A stretch of DNA of 64,000 nt. It comes from Styela clava. Its lineage: Eukaryota; Chordata; Ascidiacea; Stolidobranchia; Styelidae. Under the pieces are notes generated by a model. That model saw nothing but the letters and a program-made list of their open reading frames with translations, made no database searches and was not told the origin of the DNA. Below are positions 26,801-38,829 of this stretch, in pieces. The stretch is from contig NC_135255.1 of NCBI RefSeq assembly GCF_964204865.1, positions 10,259,135 through 10,323,134 of the forward strand. Reading direction: 5' to 3'. The position numbers and the translations under genes were made by a program. How positions within the stretch are numbered: the stretch's first letter is position 1; each line of letters starts with the position of its first letter.

Positions 26801-29800
26801 TTAATTTCAACTATAATATCATTGCATTCCGTGCATACGAATTCACTAACAGGAAGGCAGAGAGGAAAGTGGAGTAATTAGGTACAGGATCCCCAAACCA
26901 ACCATATATCCCAAAGGGCCGTTGGATAATTGGGATGGCTATATCCGAATGACTTGGTATTATAGAATATTATTTTAAAATCGATTTAGTTTATGACAAT
27001 GGTGATAAATGATTAATATCACTGTAAAAATGAAATAATATACACGAGAGTATTCTTGAGCCAAATGTATGCTGTTAATACTAATTATACTATGATCTCA
27101 GGTAGATCTGCTTTGCTACAGTGTTGGTTCAAAATCAATACTTTGATGAACGATGACTCACCTTTTTGACATGACCTGCAGGTCCAACCTCGCCAGCATG
27201 TGCTGTTCGATGTATTCCATTTATTCTACAAAACTGAAGATGTTAAAAGATTAGAGATGAAAATGGACACTTTCATCGTAGTAACGTAGATATATTCAAG
27301 AGCTTAGACTTTTTACAAGTATCCGAAACGACTAAACAGAAGATATATAGAAAGTATGAACTTTGCACTTTTCTTTAAACTGGAGAAGTCAATATATTGC
27401 CGTATATTTGGCAGAAAATGTATGTATATAAATAGGAAGGAGGCAATTTCTTATTCGGTCGACGTTTAAATGTGTTGAGAAATTTTTTTTTTGATATGTC
27501 GTATTTATACTCCTTTGCCTCAGAACAAGGCACAACGCAAGCGGTCACAGTCAAGTTGGAAAAGACCGTATTTGTACTCGTAGGCATGGGTTTTGAACTC
27601 GTGATTTTAACCTGGGAATCTGGGATGCCATCATAATTTAGTCTAACGCTTTCATCTCTAGACCATCATTTTACAAATTATGTTTTTCGTTCTGAAACTG
27701 TAAAATTTATTTTTTGTTTGAAATTTTGATGTGATTTGAGACCAAAACCCTAATCATTGCTACTTGGTTTCTGGTTGATATGAATAACCACAGAATATTA
27801 CTTCAAATCCGCGTTGACAATGTAAGGGAAAATCTTCCGATCCTTCTGGGCCAGCAATATCGATACCAACAACTCCATGTGATTCGTATTCCTGACATAG
27901 TTTCGCTGTTTCTTCTCCCCATTCTGAAATATATAAAGTTGTAGGTATAATGTATAAAGTAGTGAGGTATCACAATTGTTATAAATGTTGAACTGTTATA
28001 AAAACGTATAAAATTAAAAGAATCGTCACGTCATGCACGCATCAAACTCAATAATAAAAACATTTCCGAAATAAAACAAGAGTTCACTAAAGGTTAATTT
28101 TTATTTTAAGTAAACCAAGTCAGCAGCCACCAACAATGCAATGATCGATACATTTTAGCTACGAATGAGAAGATTGCTCTGCTAAATTGTTGTCGTTTAT
28201 GCTTTTGTTGTTGTTGCAAAAATAGCAAATTTCTTTTTAATTACCGAATAAATCACCTCACAATTTTGCCACTTAAAGATAAAAGTGTCTCAATTTCCCA
28301 GGAAGCCCATTTTTCCAAAAGTAAACCATACTATACATAACACAAAAACCTAGTTAACATGACGGTGTCTCAAAAACGTTATGACCCATTTGTCCCCTAT
28401 TTAGTACACTTATCCCACTTTGCCACAATTGTACCACTTATGCCACACCTGTAACACTTGTTTCACCTTTGTCCCATTAGGTATACATGATACTATATAA
28501 TACTTTGGTAAAAGGGCTCTTATGAAGTGAGATTCTCGCTATTCGGAAAAGCGTGGGACAGCATTGAACGATACAACATTCCGATATCCACTCTTGCTTG
28601 AATAGCCTAATAATTAAGGCCTAATTTCTAAAGACGTCATTCGATCAATTATCCTGAACGAAATAAATCACATTAAAACAAACAGTTACCGAACGGTGTA
28701 AGAGCACATAAAATAGTAGTAACTCTGATTCCGTATTCATTTTCACATTCTTTCACTGTCTTATTAACAATGTCCATAACATCTTTAGGGCGCAGTCTTC
28801 CCCTGAAAAAATGTAGATTATCAGGGTGGCTAGGAACCAGTAACAGTGGCTACTTTTGATTTCATGTTAAAAATAAGTTGGAGAAAAATGCATAAGGTAA
28901 AATCAAACTATCCGCGAAGCGAGTAAGTAGGCTATGAGAATCGAAGGTATGTTAAATACTGAAGCTTGAGTATGTTTAAAGAAAAACGTAGCCAATCATC
29001 GGTTACTTGCATCACCCTGTAATTAGTCCGTCAATTCTTTGGCATACGTATATGTTAATAAGTGTTCATATACACCCGCAGTTCCCAAAAGGTGCGGTGC
29101 GGCATTTTTGAGGAAAATCAGGCATAGATGAGGAAGGAGAGTTGGCCTTTGCCTTTATTTCTTATGCCTTCATGTTTACGAAAAAGGGCATAAAATACAC
29201 ATTAACGATCACAAAATTGAGTTTTATTTGAAGGCAGCAATTTTTTCGGGCAAGTGCGCCGTATATGGCGCCAATATACTTTGCCATAACGAGCTAATAC
29301 TAATTAATCACTTGGCTGAAGAATAACTCGTCAATAATTTTAATTATATATATATGGCAAATATTTACTAGTCTCGCCCATGCGACACCAAATGTGTTCA
29401 TAAAAGCAAAATAAATATTCAGGTGTATTTAGGGATACCAACCTTTCGCAGGCGCGACAATAAGCTAGTTCTTAATAGCGCATTATTTGCCAACCGAGGG
29501 ATTATAATTCAACCAAAGGTTATTTCAATATATTTACCTCTCTTCGGCATGCACCATGGGTTCAACGTCACAATTAGCAAACAGATGTGGAGCGTATCTG
29601 AGTTCTAAATAAACCACACCGTCTGCGGCTTTATCCTCGATCGCTTCTCTCGTGATTCGAGCGATCCCGTCTTCGTCTCCACTGCATGGAATATGAATAA
29701 AAAGTCAATTGAATTTTAATGTAGCATTGTGTAATTTGAAATATTAACAATGAGGTTAAGTATTGTGGAGTGATTTCTAGAGAGGACAACTGTAGCATTC

Positions 29801-32514
29801 GCAATTCGTCGGCGAGTAAGGGATTAGTTAGCCGGTTATTTATTTCAGATTCATGGACTTGATAGTGGAGGAAGCCGTAACCGCCATGTAGCGGCGAGGA
29901 GTCCAGCAATCCTCTCGCACATAACTATTCCTGACGCTTAGAACGATGAGCCAATCGCCAATCGAATAGTTTCCATCGCCATTCACCAATTAGTTTCTCT
30001 TGGTAATAGTAAAAGAACTGTCAAAATACATTAATCTTTCATTACGGGCGTGGTGTTGAGTTGACGAGTAAGTAGTACAAGCATATTTGTGTTATTGTGT
30101 ACACTTGAAGTGAAACCACAATTTGCTAGTAATAAAACTGCCAAGCCTTCAATATTACATATTGACATTGTGCATGTGTAGCATACCGATATACACCAAG
30201 TACAAACGAATTAAAAATTTTAATTAAAAAACAATAACGTAGATGATTCTCTCCTAGAACAACCTAACCTCTCAAATGATTGAACAGATAAAAATATATC
30301 TGTGGGTAGCAAGCATAATTTATGCTTAAAACTTGTAAGATTCTAGTATAATTGCAACATATTTTATATGAGTCAATGTTAACACTACCTACAGCAGATG
30401 GCAACCCCAGCGAAGGATTAATATTTCACTGTAAAAAAGAATCGAGTATTTGAAGCCTATACAGAAAAGAAATTTTCCAGGATAGGGAATGCTGAACGGA
30501 AAAGATCGGTGGAGGTTCGTGCAGCTTCTTGTTCGAAGTAGAACTGAAAGACGTGAAAAAATGTCGTATGAAAATATTCACCCAACCGAACCTTGTTTCA
30601 ATGGAATTTGAATAGTTGTTTGTATACCCTATGCAGATACGTCAAAATACGGCTACAATAGTTGGAAAAAATTGAATGAAAACTACTTACGCGTATGTTC
30701 GAGTTGCGTTATAAATCTTTTCCAAGTAATGTGGCAAAGAATTACATCTTGTTTGAGCTGTGATGAATTTCTTCAATTCTGATTCATCTTTTTGTAGATA
30801 TATGCCTCGTTTTCTATATGCAAAACAATTGAATTTATTATATACCAACCAACTCGATTTATTTCACCCAATTTCCCTATAATTAAAATTACCCTAAAAT
30901 GCTATGTATTTTTGTGAATGTTTAAAATTATACAAACCACATTGCGAAATCAATGACATGGATTCCATTTTTCATGAATTTCGCGATTACATATGTACAA
31001 AGATTGATATTGTTAAATAGATATACTGTATGCTGGTTGAAGTCATTTTAAATTGAGTAATTAATGTTCAAAATATTCAAGTTGCCTATTGCCATCCATA
31101 AAGCATATCTATCTGATCAATCTTAAACAAACACATAACTAAGTGTATGTAAACCTACTTGCAATACAAACTATGAATGATTTCATAAGTCACTTATCCA
31201 ATGCATGGAATTTCTCATGTTGATATAGTTGGAACATATCTTTAAATAAATTTGTTTCGGGTAATTTTATTAATACACCTACTTACTTTGCCAATTCTGC
31301 AATAGTGGAAAATCGATAGCATCCATCAAGATGGCAATGTAGTTCGACCTGAAAAAATTAAGATCTATGAGTTGAAAATTGGCAACGATGTTATTTCCGT
31401 ATTATATCACATAATTCATGACACATTTATTCACGTTTCGTCTAAATATTGCGATGTACCAGAATTGTAACAAAGATTTATGTAACACGAGTTGAAACTC
31501 ATTTCAAATTTAAAAATACTGGAGTGGGAATTGTTAACCCTTTAATCGTCGTCGGAAACTGCTACAATTGCTCTACTGTAATATGATAAACTAAAAAATT
31601 CATTTTTTCATGAGTATGTGAATAAACTTTAAGTAAACCCTTCACCTAGAAGACAAATCAAAGGTTATTGGTTAAATTTTCTAAAAATAACAGTCACCAG
31701 TAACGATTGATCAAATAGCCAAAATGTACTTTCCATCAGCTGGTATGACGCAATACAGTCACTGTGCCTGAGCGTTTCGATTCCGCGCATTTTTCTGCGG
31801 AAAGTTACGTAATTTTTTACAAAGATCTTAACAAAATTGACACCTGTGAACTTTGTACAAATCAATTTTATTTGTAAGTACTCAAATGTGGGTGCTCCCG
31901 AAGTATGCGAACCAAGATGGCGGACATCGAAACGTAACATGGGTAACAGGTTAGGGTTAGGCCATAATTTTTTTCGAATTTTCCTTATTTTAGTCCTATT
32001 ATCATTTCGAAGACTAGCCAAGAGCCTCCCGTAGTATTTATACCTAAAATTATGGCCTAACCCTAACCTAGTAGATATATTACATTCCGATGTCCGCCAT
32101 CTTGGTTCGCATACTTCGGGAGCCCCCAAATGTGGAAAGGTATTGATTACTGATAACCCGAGTACAAATATTAATTCTTGACTGTCGTGAACTAGTGACT
32201 TTACTTTACGCAAAGTTATGGGAAACTCACTATGCCCTGTGACAGCATCGATAAATTTGGTTCTAGGAATCAACATAAAAAGGGGAAAGATACAAATCCA
32301 AGATTGCACAATTTCCACAAATGATGGCGGACAGTCACCGGATAAATATTACGCAACCCGTATGAAAAGGCTAAGCTACGTCGCATTATAACATTCCAAA
32401 TCTAAACCAGCTTGAGTTAATGTTATTGAGAATGGATAATTAAATATTACTCACCTTTGGAAAGTTATATTTATTTGAATGATCAACGTCTCGATCGCTT
32501 TCGTTTGGTGGCAT
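23883..32514 (-). CDS. ADA: Adenosine deaminase (ADA-like paralogue 1), ten exons
   Basis: Hydrolytic deamination of (deoxy)adenosine to (deoxy)inosine; zinc-dependent amidohydrolase fold. Minus-strand exons in gene order: 32455-32514, 31287-31348, 30691-30813, 29538-29681, 28690-28802, 27802-27923, 27162-27233, 26461-26630, 25268-25397 and 23883-24011. Phases agree throughout, giving 374 aa (human ADA is 363). Visible active-site elements are HCHLDG (residues 24-29, zinc histidines), HAGE (220-223, zinc His and catalytic Glu), RIGHGYR (241-247, catalytic His) and SSDDP (300-304, zinc Asp and its neighbour). All are intact. The N-terminus has a 20-residue exon before the first zinc motif. The gene is divergent from its paralogue at 33783, with matching intron positions. 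The last exon carries an extra tail beyond the ADA core. Confidence 0.93.
24471..24640 (+). repeat. tRNA-derived SINE (family 2)
   Basis: A tRNA-like head (gggcggtggaaagcgctgac) with a B-box-like gactacaaatcc is followed by a tail containing gggccttgttcgaagcaaaa. The tail recurs at about 26240 and, inverted, at about 27530, with different heads. It sits in the last intron of ADA paralogue 1. Confidence 0.5.
25535..25772 (+). repeat. MITE family A copy in ADA-1 intron 8
   Basis: This segment (starting cgcgcccagaagtgtgtg and ending ctacgggagtacc) is homologous over its length to 63278-63520. They share tatggaggtaactaattttg, catcaagttgtgtaaaggga and the conserved tagcctaaccctaacctgg near the end. 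No long ORF is kept. It belongs to the same group as the foldbacks at 31888 and 62250. Confidence 0.7.
26060..26265 (+). repeat. tRNA-derived SINE (family 2)
   Basis: A tRNA-like head (gagtggttaaagcgtcatac) with the B box ggttcaaatccgatatcc is followed by a tail ending cagagccttgttcgcgtaca. Lies in intron 8 of ADA paralogue 1. Confidence 0.6.
27505..27668 (-). repeat. tRNA-derived SINE (family 2), minus strand
   Basis: On the minus strand a tRNA-like head (gatggtctagagatgaaagc) with the B-box-like gagttcaaaacccat is followed by gtgccttgttctgaggcaaa, the tail shared with family 2 copies. Lies in intron 6 of ADA paralogue 1. Confidence 0.55.
28380..28490. repeat. Degenerate short-period repeat
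   Basis: A run of about ten imperfect units of 10-12 bases resembling ttgtnccac, for example cccactttgccacaattg, taccacttatgccacacc and tgtaacacttgtttcacc. It lies in intron 5 of ADA paralogue 1. Only a decayed minisatellite is claimed. Confidence 0.5.
29090..29275 (-). repeat. Interspersed repeat, inverted relative to 41615-41790
   Basis: The stretch around gcataaaatacacattaacg and gatcacaaaattgagtttta matches the reverse complement of 41690-41760 (actcaattttgtgatcgtta and cattcatgcc). Both copies have ggcgcc-rich ends and a tttttcg run. Non-coding; class unknown. Confidence 0.55.
29845..29952 (-). repeat. SINE family 1, internally deleted copy
   Basis: Minus-strand fragment with tcatggacttgatagtggag, gaagccgtaaccgc, gaggagtccagcaatcctct and the head-like gcttagaacgatgag. 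The B-box region has been lost. Lies in intron 3 of ADA paralogue 1. Confidence 0.65.
31888..32131. mobile_element. Foldback MITE (family A) with about 85-bp arms
   Basis: The left arm (gctcccgaagtatgcgaacc, aagatggcggacatcg, ggttagggttaggccataat) is repeated inverted in the right arm (attatggcctaaccctaacc, cgatgtccgccatcttggtt, cgcatacttcgggagc), leaving a short centre around 31980-32040. It lies in intron 1 of ADA paralogue 1. The long ORF crossing it on the minus strand is a by-product of the palindrome. Confidence 0.85.
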
Positions 32515-33782
32515 GTCGCCCGAATCAGGACTTCACGTCAAAAAAAAATACGTCATAAGTTAAATCAGCCTATATGATAGAATAATCTAAATTATTAAAC
32601 CACTTAAAGCATGAACTGGTGTTTAGTACTAGGCCTACTACAGCATAATTGAACGACTGTATTTTTAAGCTTTCATAAATCTATTAGTTCCGAGACTGCC
32701 AGAACTCTTGCAATACTGTTGTACTATAATTCGGTTTATGATCTAGAAACCAAGTACTGAAGTACACAAGTATATATTACCTTGACGCTTTACCTGAACA
32801 AATAGCAGGAGCTCCATATTGCCATACGCTAAGTCTGCCTACAAACTCGGTCTAAACGTCATTTCAGGAACCTCGATGATTGCGCTATGTTGTTGTGGAC
32901 AAAATATTCTCTCGTATCCACCAGACCATAAAAAGGGGGCGTGGCGTCTTTTGTCACTGTACACCCCTCTCTTCTTTTCCCGTAAATAACAATGAACAAA
33001 ATAATGTGAGATAATGGGCATCAGTCCTATTGCTTCCATGCCCGCTTGATTAAGTTTGTCGATGTGTTTGGTTGCATCTACGTAAAGTTGTTCAGGTTCC
33101 AAAATAATAGCTACCAATCGTTTTCAATCGTAGTTACTTTGAATTTAAAAGGTTTCAAATATATAATAATTTTGAATTAAATTAAGAAGGTCATTATGTA
33201 TGATGTAATTAAGGGTAATAAAACGCCTTTCAAAATGAGCCGACATTTGCATTGTGAAACTCGAAACGTCGTGATAAGTGCAGTCTTTGGGAATTGTTGG
33301 TTTAGTTACCCTTGAGTGCACTATGAATATGCCTAGGTCGGGCCACAAACGCCCGATGACCGCTGCAATTGGTCAATAAATATCAGTGAATCGTGTTTAT
33401 AATGTGGGTGGCTATGCGTCGTGGTGTTTAGTCAAATTGAATATATGAAACTTTTGGAAAGTTTACCAAATGGAATAAAATCAAGGAGGTTTCAATTTTA
33501 TGCACTGTAATAACAGCTCGAGAAGAAGACAGTTTAGCACGTGAATGTATACTTTATGTCTTTGCGGCAAATGTCTAAGTGTAAGCTTATGATATACGTC
33601 ATGGCCTATTAAATATGTTCAGTGTAGTAGACATGAATATGAGCTAGAATAAAAATTTAAACAACCCTCAACGCTAATTGCATGAATTAAAAAGGTATAC
33701 ATGTATTAAGTCATATGGTGTTAGCTTTCGTCAAAGTCAAAGTATCGTTGATCTAATTATCTAAGTGGGCTACTTGGTGGAC
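32515..33782. promoter_or_regulatory. Intergenic space between divergent ADA paralogues
   Basis: The two ADA-like genes point away from each other across 1.27 kb, so this stretch must hold both 5' UTRs and promoters and could act bidirectionally. It is AT-rich. I see no convincing TATA box, coding region or repeat. A short leader intron on either side is possible. Confidence 0.45.
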
Positions 33783-36700
33783 ATGTCTGAGAACATGGAA
33801 AGATACAATTTTTCAAAAGTAAGTTTGGTTATATTACGAATTACGATACGGAAACTGGTGTTTTAAACTGTTCATATGTTTCAGGTGGTGGACTAAGGCA
33901 CGACATTTTTTATCATAATGATTTGGTAAGGTAATTGCCCAATTGTATTGTTGTAGGCTGAACTACATTGTCATCTGGATGGGTGCTTTCGGACTGGAAC
34001 AATACTGGAATTAGCAAGGTGCGCTCATTACTTGTTGCAGTTTTCTTTTCCCGACACAGCAAAAATCAAGAGATTTTTGCAAATACGAATACTGTACCAT
34101 ATCTGTAGTCTACCAAATCTGTAATATAGGAATCTGAAAAATATAGTGTGATTTCTTTAGAGCGTTCCTGTATCTATTTCTTTTTTTGGTGAAAAATTAC
34201 GCAAAAATAGACTATATTTGTCTGCCAGAACAAATTTGTGATCGAAAACATTTAAAATTATGAGATAGGCGAAAGCCAAACCTGATAAAACACAAACCTA
34301 AAGCCAGTCTCGTATTTCGTCCCAATATATAACCATACCCAATCCCCTTGGCTGTAATTTACAACACAAGACTTTCATATCATTTAGTTTAGCATATTAC
34401 ATTACAACTTCACAAGGTATTATATGCAGAAATCGCGGCATTAAACTACCAACGTACGATGAAAAGGAAATACAGCAATATATAAATGTGAAAAAAAGAT
34501 GCTCGTTGAAGGAATGTTTGAGCCAATTTTTCAATTTCCTCCCAACTTTTGCGTGAGTATATAACGGGTACATATATCTGTCAAAAACTTGACTTATAAC
34601 GTCGTTTAACTAGGAGTTTCGATAATATATTGTATATATATAATATAAAGTGTCATTTGGCTTTTTAGTTCTCTATTTTTCATTACAATAGTGCATATCT
34701 GTTATCCTCGTAAATAGAAGACTGAAATATCACTAAGAATATCAAATTCTTAAATAGTGTTGTATAAAATTTTCAAAATCAATGGTTTACTAGGCTATGA
34801 TTAAATTCAAAAAATAAACACAATTTTATTACAGCTTATACTATCCTATGCATATACATTCTTTCTTGTTTTGCCTTACAATATTTTATATTTGATATCT
34901 CAATATCGCTTGATATTCTCAAACACAGTAGGCAACCATAAAATTCTCTCATCAGAGGTGACGCAGACGCAATATCAAGAATAGCCAAAGAAGCTGTTGA
35001 AGATAGAGCTAAGGACGGAGTTACTTATGTGGAACTTCGATATTCACCTCATATTTTGGCAAACTGTGACGTCGATCCATTACTATTCGCCAAAGAAAGG
35101 TGGCTAAAAGTTTTATTATACTGTAATTTGAGAGGCTTTACTGATAATAGGCTCCCTAAATCATAAGTCATCAATCAAAATTAACATCTCTATAGGTAAA
35201 AAATAAATTATAAAAAAGTAAATTTTTATTAGATTATTCTATTGTCTCACTCTTGTTGAATTTCAAAATTTTTGTCAACATACTTTAGTCATATGTCTCC
35301 TTTATATTGATACCAATATGGAAGATATTTACATTTTGCGAAAACACATATTTTGTGTAATTTTTCATTTGTTTCAGAGGAAGATTACGCCCCAAAGATG
35401 TAGTGGAAGTAATAAACAAAGCTGTCAGAGAATCGGGAGAAAAACATCAAATCAAAGTCAGAACTATATTGTGCACTATCGCCGAGTATTCTCGTAAGTA
35501 TATATATTTGTTATTATTAGAAAACATACCGTGTAATTGTCTGTAGGTCATATTAGCTTACCAAACACCTGTCCGTTTGCAAATAATTTTGCCACTCAAT
35601 TGATGCTATTATTACCAGACTGGGGAATTGAAACAGCGCACCTATGCCAGGAATACGCGAATGAAGGAACAGTTGGATTTGACATTGCCGATATAGAAGG
35701 AATGGAAAAAAATTTAAAAGACAACATGGAAATATTCCAGGTTCGCATATTGCCGTAAATTCACGGAAATTGACCTTGATGTAACAGTGGCTTGATTTTG
35801 GCAGAATTACATAAAAAACAAGTTTTGCATATACAGTATATATATTAAGTAAAGTGTGCTTGACACAGATCCGCAGAATACGTGGATACTTTATTGAGTT
35901 ACTTTTAGCGAATAAATTGTAACATCATCACCAATTGATTACAGTAAATATATAAAATACCTCTATTTACAGTTTTGTAAAAAGAATGGAATTCACACCA
36001 CGGTACACGCTGGAGAAGGAGGACCAGCGGCGGAAGTTCAGTTGGTATATATGGTTTTCATTAACTCATTTTAATATTATTCTTTGAAATGCTATAGCCC
36101 AAAATTTGTACAAAGTGACTAATCGAATTAGTGGCAACCACAACTAGTCCTATATATATTTTATATACAAATAAATATTCATTTTCGTGGCGAGCTATTT
36201 TCCTGCGCCCAACAATTGTAGACGCGAGAATCTAGATTTTTAAATTGGGCTTCCTGTGACCACGTTATATTCAAAGGTGAAATCTAACGCTGAACCGAGA
36301 AATGCTTATTGTTGTGCAATAAAAACTATGCGACGTTAGTCACAGAGTATCGCTGTTTACCTGAACTTTTGCAGGCCATAGAAAAATTGCATTCTGATCG
36401 AATCGGCCATGGATATCGAGTCCTCGAGGATGAATCTATTTACGAAATAGCAAAAACAAAAGGAATTCATTTTGAAGTTTGTCCAATTTCAAGTTTCTTT
36501 ACTGCATCGGTTCCCGAGGACTGGCACAAACATCCGGCAAAGAGGTTACTTATTGTGATTACTAGATCTGTTGTTGAGATTCAAAGCTCACCAAAGTTTC
36601 TATGGATCATATCCGCATTTTTAGGTTTTTTCACGACGGGGTAAATTTTGGGTTGAATACCGACGATCCTGGAGTTCTCCAATCAACTCTTATGGATGAG

Positions 36701-36985
36701 TACGATATTGCAACCAGATATTGGGGGATGACGACAAAAGATTTACATACTTTGGTAACGCATATTTCATGTGTGAATCTGTATTGCAATTAGAATATAT
36801 ATTAAAAATAGTTACAATTTCGAAATACCAGTTTACCATTGTATTTTGACTAAAAAATAACTTACGACATTATTCACTTTTTTCAGAATATTAACGCGGC
36901 AAAATCGTGTTTTCTGGATGGAGCTGAAAAATACGAACTTGTGCAGAATTTGGAAAAAGAATATCAGAATTTCAATTTCGAGTAG
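33783..36985 (+). CDS. ADA: Adenosine deaminase (ADA-like paralogue 2), ten exons
   Basis: Exons 33783-33818, 33957-34018, 34430-34552, 34956-35099, 35378-35493, 35619-35740, 35973-36044, 36375-36544, 36625-36754 and 36887-36985 join in phase to give 357 aa. Exons 2, 3, 4, 6, 7, 8 and 9 have exactly the same lengths as in the divergent paralogue (62, 123, 144, 122, 72, 170 and 130 bases), showing a common origin. Active-site motifs are intact: HCHLDG (16-21), HAGE (213-216), RIGHGYR (234-240) and NTDDP (293-297). NTDDP matches the human form more closely than SSDDP in paralogue 1. Introns are shorter and contain no obvious transposons, unlike paralogue 1. The first exon codes for only 12 residues and the C-terminal tail is ten residues shorter than in paralogue 1. 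Confidence 0.94.
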
Positions 36986-38635
36986 CTCGACTCGCTATAA
37001 AATAGGGAGAATTTTGCCCCGGAATCTAACTGCGTATTGTATACCAATGAAACATCAGTGAAATACTACTAGGTTTTATGTTAAAATGTAATTGTTGGGA
37101 ATCTTATAAAAAAAACATGGCTTGTTATGGGACCCAATACATCTGCTGATCATGTGTATAACAAAATACCGAAATATCAATGTGATGACTGCAGACTTTA
37201 CAAATGTGAGATTTTAATGCTAATTTGGGGTTTTGTAATATGACTCTTGTATATGCAGTGTCTCGATATATTTATATATAATAATGAATTTTGTGTTCCA
37301 TGTTATCTGTTCATTATTGATTGAAGTCCAAATTACGATTAATTTACATGATATTTTGTGGAAATAGTACTCATGCCTACAAACATTCATAAAGACGTAT
37401 AAGATTAACATGAGGAAGAAAAATAAGCAAACATTTATTTCAATTAGGCTCCTATTGAAATCTGAAATGTCTAATTAACGCGACTCATTTCATTAAACAT
37501 TGAAGGCGCCATTAAAAAAATTCCATTATGGAAATTTTTGTGGCGCCCACTTTCCTTTGGCGTCCTAATCATGTGCTTATTTTTCTTAAGTCTTAATGCA
37601 GACTTGATTACTCATCTTCAATTTTATCAAAACCCTAATTACTTGCTTGATATACCCAAACTAATAAACTTTCTATGGCCTAGCTATACGTATAAAATGA
37701 CCTATGGGGTGTTATTGTGTATATTTCATATATTATTGGAAATGTGGATGTCTATGTTCTTCGTGAATATCATAAAATTGTATGTATGTAATTGATATTG
37801 TATTTATTAATTCTTGACTATAGGCTTCGATAGTCGTGAAAAGCAATCAATTATTTTGACCCTTTTGAAGTGAAGTGTCAGGATTCACATGTCGTCTTAT
37901 CGTCTTCAAAATAAGATAGGCCTCTGTAGGCTGTGTTTTCTATATGCGACACTGTAGCGTTATTTGTCAACATATGGGGTCATCAACTAGCAGTCAATAG
38001 ATATCAGCCGTATGGTATTACATGCATTCATCGTACATAGCGAGTACACTATCAGACGGCCCTGCTCTTTTTTATTACATTTGAACTTGAGTACGTACAT
38101 ACATCGCCTTACTTTTCCAATGTGCTGATTTTCTCAGGATATATTACGTCGAGCTGTGATTTCTCCGCGAGTCAGGATTTCTTATGCATGCAGAAGCAAG
38201 TAATATAAAAACAGATGGGATATTTTTGGTTGCAAAATAGTAATTGTGTGTCGCTGTCGCACAAAAAAAAAAATAATATTCGGTATACTATGATTTTGTG
38301 CGTTGTTGACTATTCTGTGTTTAGCTCAAATAAAATAAAAAGAAAGTAAAACGAATTTCTCAACACGAAAGATGCATTTTTTTTCAATTTGGATACTGGT
38401 CACGGTGAAATTACGAATGCAAAACGGAATTTTGACAACAAAACGAGTGCAAAACGGCATAAACATTTAAAATTGAAGTCAGATTTTACAGTCTGCCGAC
38501 AAGGCTGTCTGTAAGAGAGAACTTGCACGGGTCACGTGACTTTGTTTATTGGACGGCAAAAAAACAAAAACGTCCAGCTGGCTCCTGTCAGTTGCAAGTC
38601 GGATTATACGTTTTGGTTTTGTTTGGCTGTAGAAA

Positions 38636-38829
38636 ATGGCTATTTCGTATTGTTCCATTGGCTGTACATATATAGACAACAGATTGGATCTTCAGTTATA
38701 TTCCACTGTTTTCGAAAAAACCGGAACGTCGCGCAATGTGGATATCATCTATTGGCAGGACTGCTTGGCGTCAAGTCCAGAAATCATCTCGCTTGTGTTT
38801 CACTGTTTGCGGACAGCACTTTGTTGATG
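38636..38829 (+). pseudogene. Frameshifted THAP zinc-finger domain exon
   Basis: The first frame from the ATG reads MAISYCSIGCTY, fitting the N-terminal C-x3-C of a THAP finger. About 20 residues in, the reading moves one base to a second frame: IPLFSKKPERRAMWISSIGR, then AWRQVQKSSRLC and VCGQHFVDG. This matches the THAP order (the F-P-K region, R..W...I.R, the C-x2-H-F end). The segment stops at a good donor (g|gtgagt at 38830). THAP fingers bind DNA and occur in P-element/THAP9-type transposases and host transcription factors. The one-base shift makes this a likely pseudogene or transposase relic, unless it is a sequence error. No further exon was found. Confidence 0.65.

Noticed and set aside
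26513-26881. A 122-codon plus-strand ORF
   Set aside because: It overlaps ADA-1 exon 8 in antisense; the rest is low-information AT-rich sequence.
28261-28500. A CRISPR-like or satellite array
   Set aside because: Units are only 10-12 bases, imperfect and lack spacers, and the DNA is eukaryotic.
31665-32318. A 217-codon minus-strand ORF inside ADA-1 intron 1
   Set aside because: Most of it is the two arms of a foldback MITE read through; the peptide contains the same text forwards and backwards and no domain.
37538-37795. An 85-codon hydrophobic ORF
   Set aside because: AT-rich sequence gives phenylalanine/leucine/isoleucine-rich peptides by chance; there is no domain, and no splice partner was found.
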